NCBI GenBank assembly: GCA_963763575.1
Contig: CAVXPD010000025.1
Span: forward strand, 10,628-74,627
Length of the DNA stretch: 64,000 nucleotides
Source of the DNA: Bog-473 sp963763575
GTDB taxonomy: Bacteria > Actinomycetota > Acidimicrobiia > Acidimicrobiales > RAAP-2
Reading direction: 5' to 3'
In this document: one piece after another, positions 7,815 to 17,034 of the stretch
Layout: each line of letters starts with the position of its first letter
Numbering within the stretch: the first letter of the stretch is position 1
Notes under the pieces: generated by a model
What the model was told of the DNA's origin: nothing
The model's input: only the letters and a program-made list of their open reading frames with translations
Databases searched by the model: none
Made by a program: the position numbers and the translations under genes

Positions 7815-7942
7815 GGGGTCTCAGGTTAGTGGGGGCACGTGCGGGGTCCGCGGCCGGTGGCTGTGCGCTGCGCCGGGGCGGCGCGGATGTTGCCGGAATG
7901 GTGCCAGGGAACGCTCAGACCGACGGGCTACCGTCGCGGCCC

Positions 7943-8527
7943 ATGGCCCGCACCTTCCTCCGCCCGTGGTCCCTCGCCGCCCTCATCGGCGTGGCCGGAG
8001 CCCTGGGCCTCGCCGCCTGCAGCTCCTCCCCATCGAATGCGAACTCCAACTCGTCATCGGCGGACACGCACACATCGACGTCGACGTCGGTGCCCGGCGA
8101 CAGCGCGCTCAACGCCATCGCGCCCATTCCGACCCAGGACCGGTCCCCGGCGGGCACGGCCGGCGCCCAGCCCACGGTCACCGTCCCCTCCGGCACCCCG
8201 CCCACCCAGATCGAGAGTGCGGACCTCATCACCGGCACCGGGCCTGCCGCCGCGGACGGCGACAACCTCACCGTGCAGTACGTCCTGGCCACCTACTCGA
8301 GCGGCAAGGTGGTCCAGTCGTCGTGGACCAGCCAGCCCTTCACCTTCACCCTCGGCCAGGGACAGGTGATCCCGGGCTGGGACAAGGGCGTGGTCGGGAT
8401 GAAGGCGGGCGGCCGCCGCGAGCTGATCATCCCGCCGAGCCTCGGCTACGGCTCCCAGTCCCCCGGCCAGGGCATCGCTGCGAACGACACCCTGGTCTTC
8501 GTCATCGACCTGCAGAAGATCGGCTGA
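7943..8527 (+). CDS. FKBP-type peptidyl-prolyl isomerase, lipoprotein
   Basis: An exported prolyl isomerase of 194 aa. The start is ATG at 7943 (MARTFLRPW), giving a signal peptide with lipobox L-A-A-C near residue 25. A Ser/Thr/Pro-rich linker follows, then one FKBP domain: 'GQGQVIPGWDKGVVGMKAGG' and 'RRELIIPPSLGYG' are the core motifs. It probably acts outside the membrane in folding of secreted proteins. It is divergent from ffh; the upstream in-frame extension lacks a sensible signal peptide and was left out. Confidence 0.92.
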   Translation: MARTFLRPWSLAALIGVAGALGLAACSSSPSNANSNSSSADTHTSTSTSVPGDSALNAIAPIPTQDRSPAGTAGAQPTVTVPSGTPPTQIESADLITGTGPAAADGDNLTVQYVLATYSSGKVVQSSWTSQPFTFTLGQGQVIPGWDKGVVGMKAGGRRELIIPPSLGYGSQSPGQGIAANDTLVFVIDLQKIG

Positions 8528-8539
8528 GCTCTCGCCCCG

Positions 8540-8776
8540 TCATGGTCCCCGTCGCGGGTCGTGGTCGGGGAGCCATCGGTAGCTGGAAGTGGCGGACGCC
8601 GCCGCCCTCGTCGTGGTGGTCGTCGCGTGCGCTGGCCGGTTCGGCATGTCGCGGGTCGTGCCGGTGATGCCGGTGGCCGCCCCAACGGCGACAAAGGCGG
8701 CCACGAACGCGACAGCGGCCCAGGTCAGCCACCGCCTGATGGCCGCCGGAGCTTGGGTGGGGGAGGATCCGCCCAT
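8540..8776 (-). CDS. Small single-pass membrane protein, unknown
   Basis: A 78-aa frame starting at ATG 8776. AGGAG lies 7 nt upstream on the minus strand, which supports real translation. After a short polar start (MGGSSPTQAP) there is one hydrophobic helix, 'WLTWAAVAFVAAFVAVGA', then a Thr/Ala-rich, positively charged outer tail. I recognise no family. It is convergent with the FKBP gene, with stops 13 bp apart. Confidence 0.6.
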   Translation of the reverse strand: MGGSSPTQAPAAIRRWLTWAAVAFVAAFVAVGAATGITGTTRDMPNRPAHATTTTTRAAASATSSYRWLPDHDPRRGP

Positions 8777-8881
8777 GGTGTCTCCTATTCGCCAAAGCCT
8801 CGCCGAGGCGAGCAACTCCCATGGTACACCCGGAAGGTGGCAGTGGGACTGACTATTTCTCGGATCGGCTAAGACGGCGAG

Positions 8882-9659
8882 ATGGACGTGGCCACCCATA
8901 TCGAGGCTTTGCGGGCCGACGGCGACCGCATGGCCGCGGCGAGCCGGGCCGCCGATCCGGGCGCCCCGGTGCCGACCTGCCCCGAGTGGGCGGTACGCGA
9001 CCTGGTGCGCCACATGGGCGGCGTGCACCGCTGGGCTACCGCCTACGTCGCCGAGGCGCGCCCCGAGTACTCGCCGATCGACCTCGAGGAGCTCGTCGGC
9101 GGCTGGCCCACCGACGCCGACCTGGCCGACTGGTTCGTGGCGGGCCACACCGCACTGGTCGGCGCGCTCACGGAGGCGCCGGCGGACCTCGAGTGCTGGA
9201 GCTTCCTGCCCGCTCCGTCGCCGCTGGCGATGTGGGCGCGTCGGCAGGCGCACGAGACGGCGATCCACCGGGTCGACGCCGAGCTCTCGGCGGGCATGGA
9301 TCCGCACCCGTTCGTCCCGTCCTTCGCCGCCGACGGCGTCGACGAGCTGCTGACGTGTTTCGTGCCGCGCCGCTCGACGGGATTGCGCGCCGAGCGCCCG
9401 GCGACCCTCGCGGTCTCGTGTGCCGACGACGATGCCGCCTGGGTGCTCACGATCGGGCCCGACGGCGTCACGGCGTCTGCGGGCGCGGGCGCGGGCGACG
9501 GGCGCGGGCGCGGGCGATGCAGCGTGCACCGTGCGTGGTGCCGCCGCCGACCTCTACTTGGCGCTGTGGAACCGCGCGGGGAGCGAGCGACTCCAGCTCG
9601 AGGGTGACCGTGCCGTGCTCGACGCCTTCGGCGAGGCCGTGCAGGTGCGCTGGGCCTGA
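8882..9659 (+). CDS. Maleylpyruvate isomerase (mycothiol-dependent) family protein, frameshifted
   Basis: DinB-fold protein of the MDMPI family. The N-terminal part shows 'PTCPEWAVRDLVRHMGGVHR' and 'RRQAHETAIHRVDAE', with the metal-site His residues typical of this family. The C-terminal part 'GAAADLYLALWNRAG' to 'EAVQVRWA' is in the next frame. One extra base in the GGG at about 9500-9502 inside a GCGGGC repeat explains the break. If corrected the protein is about 258 aa, normal for the family. The substrate is unknown; many members are not true maleylpyruvate isomerases. Confidence 0.8.
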
Positions 9660-9774
9660 GGCTCGCGTCCGCCACACGGCGCTCGCCACCGGGCGCTCGC
9701 CACCGTGCGCAGCGACGCAACGAGAGGGTCAGCCCTTCACGCCTGCGATGCGACGATGCTGCGACCCGCCTGCC

Positions 9775-9981
9775 TCAGCGGCGGGCTTCTGCGTCCCTCA
9801 CCAATTCGGCCACCACGTCCTCGGCAGGCGACACGCTGGTGATGAGGTCGATCGCCTGCTCGCCCAGACCGGCGCGATCGAGCGGCTTGCGTGCGAGCTC
9901 GCCGGCGAAATGCTCCAGGTACTCGCGGGCCACCGCGTCGTAGGACCCACCCACCGGCTCACGGTCAGGCGGCGCCATCAC
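9775..9981 (-). pseudogene. Remnant with methyltransferase-like N-terminus
   Basis: A 68-aa frame. Its first half, 'SYDAVAREYLEHFAGELARK' followed by PLDRA, reads like the N-terminus of SAM-dependent methyltransferases, but no SAM-binding GxGxG motif follows. The second half, 'ITSVSPAEDVVAELVRDAEA', looks more like the C-terminal tail of a nitronate monooxygenase-type protein. The most likely explanation is a deletion scar joining two old genes. It could also be a coincidental small ORF. Confidence 0.4.
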
Positions 9982-10015
9982 CGCTCGGAGTCCCGGCGAT
10001 CAGACCCTTGATTAG

Positions 10016-10249
10016 TCAGGCCGCCGTTTCGACCACTTCGACGATTTCGAGTTCGGGCTGGCGGCGGCGCCCGAAGAGCCAGTAGGCAACCGACCCCGTG
10101 GTGTTCATCGTCGAGGCGACGCGCCACACGCGCTTCTTTCCGCGCACAGCGGAGGCGGGCCGTCGCCGCAGATCTCGCCAGGTGAGGTTCAGCACGATCA
10201 CGTGGATCACCAAGACCACGATCAGGATCCGCTTCTGCTTCTCGTTCAT
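10016..10249 (-). CDS. Small PLDc_N-type membrane protein
   Basis: A 77-aa protein. The start ATG at 10249 is set by GAGGAG 7 nt upstream on the minus strand. A transmembrane helix 'ILIVVLVIHVIVLNLTW' is followed by 'RDLRRRPASAVRGKKRVWRV' and 'NTTGSVAYWLFGRR', the pattern of small actinobacterial proteins that resemble the N-terminal membrane segment of phospholipase D/cardiolipin synthases. No catalytic domain is attached. Function unknown. It lies 62 bp downstream of ftsY, in the same direction. Confidence 0.72.
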   Translation of the reverse strand: MNEKQKRILIVVLVIHVIVLNLTWRDLRRRPASAVRGKKRVWRVASTMNTTGSVAYWLFGRRRQPELEIVEVVETAA

Positions 10250-10311
10250 GCCGGCTCCTCTGCCTGCCGCGCCAGGTCGTCCTGCGTCTCCGACCGTAGT
10301 GGGTCGCTGCG

Positions 10312-11544
10312 TCAATCGGAGTCGAGCAGTGCGTCGACGAACTCGTCCGGGTCGAAGTCAACCAGGTCGCCGAGCCCTTCACCGAGACCGACCAGCTTGA
10401 CCGGGACGAACAGCTCGCGCTGGACCGCGATGACGATGCCGCCCTTGGCGGTGCCGTCCAGCTTCGTCAGGACGATGCCGGTCACTCCCACCGCATCGGC
10501 GAACTGGCGCGCCTGCGCCAGGCCGTTCTGCCCGGTGGTCGCATCGAGCACCAGGAGCACCTCCGTCACGTTGCCCGGGTCGCGGTCGGCCACCCGACGG
10601 ATCTTCTTGAGCTCCTCGACCAGGTTCACCTTGGTGTGGAGGCGGCCCGCCGTGTCCGCGAGCACGAGGTCGTTGCCGCGGGCCGCCGCGCGCTGCACCG
10701 CGTCGAACACGATGGCACTCGGGTCCGCCCCTTCGGCGCCCTGGACGATGTCGGTGTCCGTGCGCTCGGCCCACGTCGCCAGCTGCTCCCCCGCCGCCGC
10801 TCGGAAGGTGTCGCCCGCCGCCAGGAGCACAGAGTGTCCGGCGGAGGACTGGCGCCGGGCCAGCTTGCCAATGGTCGTCGTCTTGCCCACGCCGTTGACC
10901 CCGACGAACAGCCAGACGTCGGGCTCGCCCTGCCGTCCCTCGAAGTGCAGCGTGCGAGAGCCCGCGCCCTCGAGCAGCTCGCGGACCGAGTGGCGCAGTC
11001 CCGCCAGCAGCTCGTCGCCGCCCTTGATCTCGCCCTTCTCGACCTTCTGGCGCAGCTGGTCGAGCAACGCGGTGGTGGTCGAGACCCCAACGTCCGCCCG
11101 GATGAGCGCTTCCTCCAGCGAGTCCCACGTCTCCTGGTCGATGCGCCCGGCTCGCAGCGCGGCGACCGCGCCGCTGAAGAGTCCGCGGACGCTGCCGAGA
11201 CGGCTGCGGTAGGTGGCCGGCGGGGCCTCGGGTGCGACGGCGGTGTCGGCCGCCGGGGCCCCGGCTGGGGCCTCGGGTGCGACGGCGGTGTCGGCCGGCG
11301 GGGCTTCAGGAGCTGCCTCGGCGACCGGCGCGGGCGGCGGGGAGAGGGTGTCGGCCGGGGCCGCGGACGGCGCCGGCGCCGGCGCCTGCGGTGGTTTGGT
11401 CGGCGGCCGGGTGAGGGTGTCTGTCGCGGCGGTACCACGGCCACGCCGCCGCACGCGCGTGGCGGCAACCGACCCGGCGGCCACCGCCACGATGATCACG
11501 GCCACGGCGATGATGATGTACGTGCCCACGTCGCTGGCGATCAT
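10312..11544 (-). CDS. ftsY: SRP receptor FtsY
   Basis: Membrane-anchored SRP receptor GTPase of 410 aa. It has an N-terminal transmembrane helix (about 8-30), a long Pro/Ala-rich linker (about 40-115) and an NG domain with 'GVNGVGKTTTIGKLA', 'DTAGRLHTK' and 'TKLDGTAKGG'. The linker contains two copies of a TAVAPEAP-type repeat. The start overlaps the smc stop by 4 bp (ATGA), so the two are translationally coupled. The order smc-ftsY is conserved in actinobacteria. Confidence 0.96.
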   Translation of the reverse strand: MIASDVGTYIIIAVAVIIVAVAAGSVAATRVRRRGRGTAATDTLTRPPTKPPQAPAPAPSAAPADTLSPPPAPVAEAAPEAPPADTAVAPEAPAGAPAADTAVAPEAPPATYRSRLGSVRGLFSGAVAALRAGRIDQETWDSLEEALIRADVGVSTTTALLDQLRQKVEKGEIKGGDELLAGLRHSVRELLEGAGSRTLHFEGRQGEPDVWLFVGVNGVGKTTTIGKLARRQSSAGHSVLLAAGDTFRAAAGEQLATWAERTDTDIVQGAEGADPSAIVFDAVQRAAARGNDLVLADTAGRLHTKVNLVEELKKIRRVADRDPGNVTEVLLVLDATTGQNGLAQARQFADAVGVTGIVLTKLDGTAKGGIVIAVQRELFVPVKLVGLGEGLGDLVDFDPDEFVDALLDSD

Positions 11545-14500
11545 GCCGGCGCAGCCTCCTTGGCCTCTTCCTCTTGTTGCTTGCCCACCTTCTGGCTCAC
11601 GACCTGTGACGAACCGCCCGGCGCCATCGTGACGCCGTAGAGCGCGTCACCCGTCTCCATGGTTCGCTTCTGGTGGCTCACGACGAGCAGCTGCGCCTCG
11701 TCGCGGAACTCGCGCACGAGCGCGAGGAACCGGCTCAGGTTGACGTCATCGAGCGCGGCCTCGACTTCGTCCATCATGTAGAAGGGCGACGGCCGGCTGC
11801 GGAACACGGCGAAGAGGAACGCCAGTGCGGCCATCGAGCGCTCGCCACCGGAGAGCAGCGAGATGCGGCGCACGTTGCGCCCGGCCGGACGCACCTCGAT
11901 CTCGACGCCGGTGTTGAGGAGGTCGTCGGGCTCGTCGAGCGAAAGGCGGCCGGTGCCACCGGGGAACAGCATCGCAATGAGCGCGGAGAAGTGCTCGTTG
12001 ACGTCGGCGGCGGCGGCGGCGAAGGACGTCATGATCTCGTGGTCGAGCGTCCGCACCACCTCGTGCAACTCGCGGCGCGCGCCGCGCACGTCGTCGACCT
12101 GCGCCTCGAGCTCCTTGTGCCGCTCTTCGAGTTGCGAGAGCTCCTCGAGCGCCAGCGGGTTGACCGGGCCGAGCGCGGCCAGCTTGCGCTCGAGCTCCTC
12201 GGCGTGCTGTTGCAGCGTCGTGTCCTCGGGCGCCTCGGGCTCGGGCAGGCCGACGAGGTCGTTCGGGGAGGAGTCGAGGTCGCGGTGGATGTGCTCGTGC
12301 AGCGCCTCGGTACGCAGGTCCACCTCGTTGGCCTCGAGGTCGAGGGCGCGGGTCCGGTTGCGCACCGCATCGAGGCGCTGCTCGGTTGTGTGGCGGTCCT
12401 GGCGCAGCCGCTCGAGCTTCTCGCCCCCGGCGCGTACCGCATCGATCTGGTCCTGGTAGTCGTGCCGCAGTTCGTCGAAGACCTGATCGAGAAGTTCGTG
12501 CTCGCGCTCGACGACTTGTTCGAGTCGCGACAGGGCGGTGGCCTCGGCCTCGAGCCGCTGGCGACGGGCGGCGGCGGAAGCCCGCTCCTCGGCGTGGCCG
12601 GCCAGGCGGCGTTCGACTTCGGCCTGGCGCTCGGCCAGCACGCGCCGTCGCTCGGCGATGCCGGCCACCCGCACCTCGAGGCCCTGGCGCCGTTTCTGGA
12701 CCTCGGCGCGGCGGGCCTGCACGTCTCGCCAGGCGTCGAGGGCCTCGTCCAGCTCGGGCAGGGCGCGGTCCAGCTGCGCCTCCTCGGCCGTGACGTCGGC
12801 CAGGCGCTGGTGGGCCGCCGCGGCTGCCTCGCGGGCGTCGTCGAGCTCGGTCGCGCTGCGCTGCTGCTCCGCGGCGGCGCGGCCCACGTCGGCGTTGGCG
12901 CTGTCGCACGCAGTCGTGTGGCGGTCGAGGGCGCGCTCGGCGGCGGCGCGGGAGTCTCTCGTCCGCGCCAGGGCGATGCGCGCCTCGGTGAGGGTGGCCC
13001 GTGCCAGTTCGGCCGCGGCGGCGGCTTCGGCGGCCCGCTGGCGCGCCTCTTCGACGGCGGCGGCAGTGACCACGCCGGAGCCGGAACGCACACGCCAGCC
13101 GGTGGCGGCGAAGCGGTCGCCCTCGGGCGTGACGACGACGAGGTCGTCGCGGGCCAGCGAGAGGTCGATCGCCTCTTCCCATCCGTCGACGCGAACGGCC
13201 CGGCCGACGAGGGTGTCGAGCACCGACTCGGCGACGACGCCGCCCTGGCGCGCCCGCACGTGCCGTCGGACGGGCTCGGCGCTGGTGCCGTGCGGGAGCG
13301 CGTCCTGTTCGCCGGGTCTGCTTGTGCTCGTGGTGGCGCGGGGGGTGAGGACGGCGCCGGTGACCCCGCGCTCGCGCAGGGTGGCGAGCGCCGCCTGGGC
13401 GGAGTGCCGGCCGTCGACGACGACCGCGGCGACGCCGGCACCTGCCGCGGCCTCGAAGGCGGCCTCCCAGCCCCCGTCGATCTCGACCAGCTCGACCAGC
13501 GAGCCCACGACACCGTCGACGCCGCGTAAGAGCTCGCGGCCGCCCGCGCCCTGCAGGTCGGCCAACGCGCGCTCCAGCGCCTCGGCCCGGGCCGCGGTGC
13601 GGTGGCGCGCCTCCTCAGCACCGTCGGCGGCGGCTTGCGCGGACTCGGAGTCGTGCACGACCTCCTCGAGCTCGGCCGCGCGCGCCGTGAGGTCGGCCTC
13701 GAGCGTGGCCGTGGCGGCCTCGAGCTCCTGCGCCTGGCGGGCCAGCAGGTCGGCGCGCACGGCGGCGCCGGCCTGAGCCTGCTCGAGCCGGGCGACGCGC
13801 GTGCCGAGTGCATCGAGGTCCTGCTGCTCGCGGGCGGCCGAGCGCGTGATGAACTCGCGGCGAGTGCGAACCCGCGCCATGGCTTGGTCGGGCGCGTCAC
13901 CGGCGAGGACGGCCTCGTGGCGCTGCCGCAACGTTACGTCCTCGGCGTCGAGTGCGGTGACCGTGTCGGCCAGCTCGCCCCGCTCGGGTGCTCCGCCCGC
14001 CGACTCCTCGGCCTCGGCGGTCTGCAGCTCGGCGGCGAGACGAGCGGCCTCGGCCTCGAGGGTGGAGACGACGTCGACGTCGGCGGCCGCGTCGAGCGCG
14101 GCGGCCGTGGCCCGGGCCCGCTCGCGGAGGACGCCTTGAAGGCCGCGGGCGCGCTCGACCAGGCCCTGCACGCGGCCGAGCGCGTTGGCCAGGTCGGCCT
14201 CTCTTCGAGACGAGAGCTCGGCGGTGGTCTCGGAGGCCTCGGCGTCGAGCTGCTCGAGGGCGGCGTGGAGCTCGCGCTCCTCGTCGCGGCACACGGTCAG
14301 GTGCTGGGCGGCGGTGCGTCGGCGAGCGGTGAGCTCGGTGAGCTCCGCGCCGGCCAGGTAGCGCCGCACGCGGAGCAGCTCGGAAGCCACGGTGTCGTGC
14401 GAACGCGCCGCGGCAGCCTGGCGCTCGAGGGGCCGGATCTGCCGCCGGACCTCGCGCACCAGGTCGCCCAGGCGCTCGAGGTTCTCGGCCGTGGCGGCGA

Positions 14501-15041
14501 GCCTGCGCTCGGCGCGCTCGCGGCGCCTCCGGTGCTTGAGCACGCCGGCCGCCTCCTCGATGATGGCCCGGCGGTCCTCGGGACGGGCGTTGAGGACGGT
14601 GTCGAGCTGGCCCTGGCCGATGATCATGTGCTGCTGACGCCCCACGCCCGAGTCGGAGAGCAGCTCTTGGATGTCGAGCAGGCGGCAGGGCGCACCGTTG
14701 ATGGCGTACTCGCTGTCGCCCGAGCGGAACAGCGTGCGGGTGATGGTGACCTCGGCCAGGTCGATCGGCAGCTTGCCCGACGAGTTGTCGATGGTGAGGG
14801 AAACTTCGGCGCGACCGAGCTGAGGACGTGACGACGTCCCCGCAAAGATGACGTCCTCCATCTTGGCGGAGCGGAGCGAGCGCGGTCCCTGGGCGCCCAG
14901 GACCCAGGTCACGGCGTCGACGACGTTGGACTTGCCGCTCCCGTTGGGGCCGACGACGACGGTGATCCCGGGCTCGAACTCCAGCACGGTCGGGTCGGCG
15001 AAGGACTTGAAACCCTTCATGCTGAGCGACTTCAGGAACAT
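11541..15041 (-). CDS. smc: Chromosome segregation ATPase SMC
   Basis: Condensin core protein of 1166 aa. Walker A 'GPNGSGKSNVVDAV' is at about 32-45. Two long coiled coils rich in Ala/Glu/Arg flank the hinge (about 510-580, around 'GVDGVVGSLVELVEIDGG'). The ABC signature 'LLSGGERSMAALAFLF' and Walker B 'FYMMDEVEAALDD' are near the C-terminus. The frame is intact over 3.5 kb in spite of very high GC. It overlaps ftsY by 4 bp and follows mutM by 49 bp. The kleisin genes scpA/scpB are not in the window. Confidence 0.97.
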   Translation of the reverse strand: MFLKSLSMKGFKSFADPTVLEFEPGITVVVGPNGSGKSNVVDAVTWVLGAQGPRSLRSAKMEDVIFAGTSSRPQLGRAEVSLTIDNSSGKLPIDLAEVTITRTLFRSGDSEYAINGAPCRLLDIQELLSDSGVGRQQHMIIGQGQLDTVLNARPEDRRAIIEEAAGVLKHRRRRERAERRLAATAENLERLGDLVREVRRQIRPLERQAAAARSHDTVASELLRVRRYLAGAELTELTARRRTAAQHLTVCRDEERELHAALEQLDAEASETTAELSSRREADLANALGRVQGLVERARGLQGVLRERARATAAALDAAADVDVVSTLEAEAARLAAELQTAEAEESAGGAPERGELADTVTALDAEDVTLRQRHEAVLAGDAPDQAMARVRTRREFITRSAAREQQDLDALGTRVARLEQAQAGAAVRADLLARQAQELEAATATLEADLTARAAELEEVVHDSESAQAAADGAEEARHRTAARAEALERALADLQGAGGRELLRGVDGVVGSLVELVEIDGGWEAAFEAAAGAGVAAVVVDGRHSAQAALATLRERGVTGAVLTPRATTSTSRPGEQDALPHGTSAEPVRRHVRARQGGVVAESVLDTLVGRAVRVDGWEEAIDLSLARDDLVVVTPEGDRFAATGWRVRSGSGVVTAAAVEEARQRAAEAAAAAELARATLTEARIALARTRDSRAAAERALDRHTTACDSANADVGRAAAEQQRSATELDDAREAAAAAHQRLADVTAEEAQLDRALPELDEALDAWRDVQARRAEVQKRRQGLEVRVAGIAERRRVLAERQAEVERRLAGHAEERASAAARRQRLEAEATALSRLEQVVEREHELLDQVFDELRHDYQDQIDAVRAGGEKLERLRQDRHTTEQRLDAVRNRTRALDLEANEVDLRTEALHEHIHRDLDSSPNDLVGLPEPEAPEDTTLQQHAEELERKLAALGPVNPLALEELSQLEERHKELEAQVDDVRGARRELHEVVRTLDHEIMTSFAAAAADVNEHFSALIAMLFPGGTGRLSLDEPDDLLNTGVEIEVRPAGRNVRRISLLSGGERSMAALAFLFAVFRSRPSPFYMMDEVEAALDDVNLSRFLALVREFRDEAQLLVVSHQKRTMETGDALYGVTMAPGGSSQVVSQKVGKQQEEEAKEAAPA

Positions 15042-15090
15042 CCGGAGCGACCCTATCGGGTCAGGGTGGGGCGGCTGGGTGACTTCGGCG

Positions 15091-15990
15091 CTACACCTGG
15101 CAGTGCTCGCAGAAGAACGTCGAGCGCCCGCCGGCCTTGACCCGAACGATGTTGTTGCGGCAGCGCGGGCAGGGCTTCCCCTCGCGGTCGTAAACCTGGT
15201 GCGAGCTCTGGAAGTCCCCGATCTCCCCGAACAAATCGCGGTACTGCTCGTCGGCCAGCGACGACCCTCGGTGCTTGATCGCGTCGGCCAGCGTCTCGAC
15301 GATGGCGCGGTAGAGGCGCCGGACCTCGGTGGCGGTCAGCGAGTTCGCGGTCCGGTCGTAGCGCAGGCCCGCCTGGTAGAGCATCTCGTCGGAGTAGAGG
15401 TTGCCGATACCGGCGGTGAAGCTCTGGTCCATCAGCAGGGCCTTGATGGCTCCCGTGTGCTGATGCAGCATCACGCCGAAGCGGTCCCAGCTCATCAGGT
15501 CCTCAATGGGGTCGAACCCGAGATGGGCCAGCTCGGGCACCGCCTTGCGAATGGCCGCGCCGTCGCCGCCGGCTGTCCCCGACACCGGTGAGTACGGCGT
15601 CCCGTCGGTCTTCAGCGGGGGCGTGGACACGAACAGTTCCCCAAAGGTGCGCGGGTCGACGTAGCGCAGCTCGCCGCCCTGGGTGAAGGTGATAACGACG
15701 TGGGTGTGCTTGGGCTTGGGGTCCTTGACCGACTTCACGCGCAGCAGCTGGCCACTCATGCCCAGGTGCACCACGAGGGTGTCGCCGCTGTCGAGCGTGA
15801 GCAGCAGGTATTTACCCAGCCGGCTGACCGACTTGATGGTGTGCCCCTCCAACAGGGCGCGGAAGTGCTTAGCGGACGGGTGGCGGCGCACGGAGCGTCC
15901 GTTGGCCACCGACACCGCCTTGATCTTCCGGCCCACCACCTCGCGGGAGAGGTCCTGGCGCAGCGTCTCGACCTCGGGGAGCTCAGGCAT
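15091..15990 (-). CDS. mutM: Formamidopyrimidine-DNA glycosylase
   Basis: Base-excision enzyme that removes 8-oxoguanine and Fapy lesions; 299 aa. Catalytic N-terminus 'PELPEVETLRQDL' (Pro2 and Glu3 after Met removal), 'HLGMSGQLL', the helix-two-turn-helix with 'GIGNLYSDEMLYQAGL', and the C-terminal zinc finger CPRC...CEHC are all present. The start overlaps the rnc stop by 8 bp. A family member with another lesion preference (Nei) is less likely because of the PELPEVE start and conserved Lys. Confidence 0.96.
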   Translation of the reverse strand: MPELPEVETLRQDLSREVVGRKIKAVSVANGRSVRRHPSAKHFRALLEGHTIKSVSRLGKYLLLTLDSGDTLVVHLGMSGQLLRVKSVKDPKPKHTHVVITFTQGGELRYVDPRTFGELFVSTPPLKTDGTPYSPVSGTAGGDGAAIRKAVPELAHLGFDPIEDLMSWDRFGVMLHQHTGAIKALLMDQSFTAGIGNLYSDEMLYQAGLRYDRTANSLTATEVRRLYRAIVETLADAIKHRGSSLADEQYRDLFGEIGDFQSSHQVYDREGKPCPRCRNNIVRVKAGGRSTFFCEHCQV

Positions 15991-16720
15991 CGCTCAACTC
16001 CTCCCAGGCCGCGCGGGCGGCCTCCTGCTCTGCGTCCTTCTTCGAGCGCCCCTCGCCGGTGCCCCAGCACGTCCCGCCCAGGTACACCTCGGCCACGTAG
16101 GCCCGGTCGTGGTCCGGCCCCGACCCGACGACGACGTAGCGCGGCGTGCCTTCACCATCGCGCACCGCCTTCTCCTGGAGCCGGCTCTTGTGGTCGAAGT
16201 CGTCGGGCTCCTCGGCCGCCCGCTCGATCGCCGCGCCCAGCTCGCGCAACACCAGCGCCCGCGCCGCCTCCCAGCCGGCGTCCAGGTAGACGGCACCCAG
16301 GATGGCCTCGAAGGCGTCCGCGAGGATCGAGGCCTTGGTCCGCCCCCCAGAGCCCTCTTCCCCCTTGCCCAACAGGAGGACAGGACCAACCCCGAGCCGG
16401 GCGGCCACGTGGGCAAGGATGCGGGCGTTCACCACCGCGCTGCGCACCTTGGCCAGCTTCCCCTCGGGGAAGTCGGCGTAGCGCTCGTAGGCGTAGCCGG
16501 CGACGACCAGCCCGAGGACGGCGTCGCCCAGGAACTCCAGTCGCTCGTTGGAGGGCGCGCCGCCCTCCTGCTCACCGCACCAGCTGCGGTGGGCGAGGGC
16601 GTGCTGCAGAAGGCTCAGGTCGCTGAAGGTGTGGCCCAGCCGCTCGGCCAGTTCGGCCGCACCTCCAGCCCCGGCGTCAACCGGCCTCGAGCTTGGCGTA
16701 GACGTAGTCAACAGCGTCAC
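15983..16720 (-). CDS. rnc: Ribonuclease III
   Basis: Double-strand RNA endonuclease for rRNA and mRNA processing; 245 aa. The RNase III signature 'NERLEFLGDAVLGLVVAGY' is at about 58-76, a second acidic site is in 'ASILADAFEAILGAVYLDAG', and the dsRNA-binding domain is at the C-terminus ('DHKSRLQE' and 'GRSKKDAEQEAARAAWEEL'). The GTG start at 16720 lies 44 bp inside acpP, so coupling is likely; a shorter start would cut before the domain 'ELAERLGHTFSD'. It sits between acpP and mutM. Confidence 0.95.
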   Translation of the reverse strand: MTLLTTSTPSSRPVDAGAGGAAELAERLGHTFSDLSLLQHALAHRSWCGEQEGGAPSNERLEFLGDAVLGLVVAGYAYERYADFPEGKLAKVRSAVVNARILAHVAARLGVGPVLLLGKGEEGSGGRTKASILADAFEAILGAVYLDAGWEAARALVLRELGAAIERAAEEPDDFDHKSRLQEKAVRDGEGTPRYVVVGSGPDHDRAYVAEVYLGGTCWGTGEGRSKKDAEQEAARAAWEELSDA

Positions 16721-16973
16721 GGACCGTGCGCAGGTCCTCCAGGTCCTCGTCGTCGATGCGGAAGCCCACCGTCCGCTCCCCCAACTCCTCTTCGAGCGCT
16801 TCGACCAGCTCGATCAGGGCGAGCGAGTCGGCGTCGAGGTCCTCGACGAACGAGGCGCCCTCGGTGATCGACGAGGGGTCCAGCTCCAGAATGTCGGCCA
16901 GCTGGTCCCTGATCAGCTCGAACACGCCCCGACGGTCGAGGGGGCCCTGGTTCGTGTGGGTCTCGGCTGGCAC
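16677..16973 (-). CDS. acpP: Acyl carrier protein
   Basis: Carrier of fatty-acyl chains on phosphopantetheine. The site is 'FVEDLDADSLALIELV', where the Ser of D-S-L is modified. I chose the GTG start at 16973 (98 aa), because the frame continues upstream with unrelated residues. The N-terminal stretch is 15-20 residues longer than in a minimal ACP. It lies between plsX and rnc, matching a fatty-acid/phospholipid context. No strong ribosome-binding site is visible. Confidence 0.9.
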   Translation of the reverse strand: MPAETHTNQGPLDRRGVFELIRDQLADILELDPSSITEGASFVEDLDADSLALIELVEALEEELGERTVGFRIDDEDLEDLRTVRDAVDYVYAKLEAG

Positions 16974-17034
16974 GCGACCAGTGTAGGTGGCACAGGCGCA
17001 GAAGCGCCCGTTTATGGCCCGTGAGCTGGTTGTT

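Noticed and set aside
11673..13529. A 618-codon open frame on the plus strand opposite smc
   Set aside because: High GC creates long antisense frames. The minus strand carries intact SMC with all ATPase motifs, and the plus frame is low-complexity with no domain.
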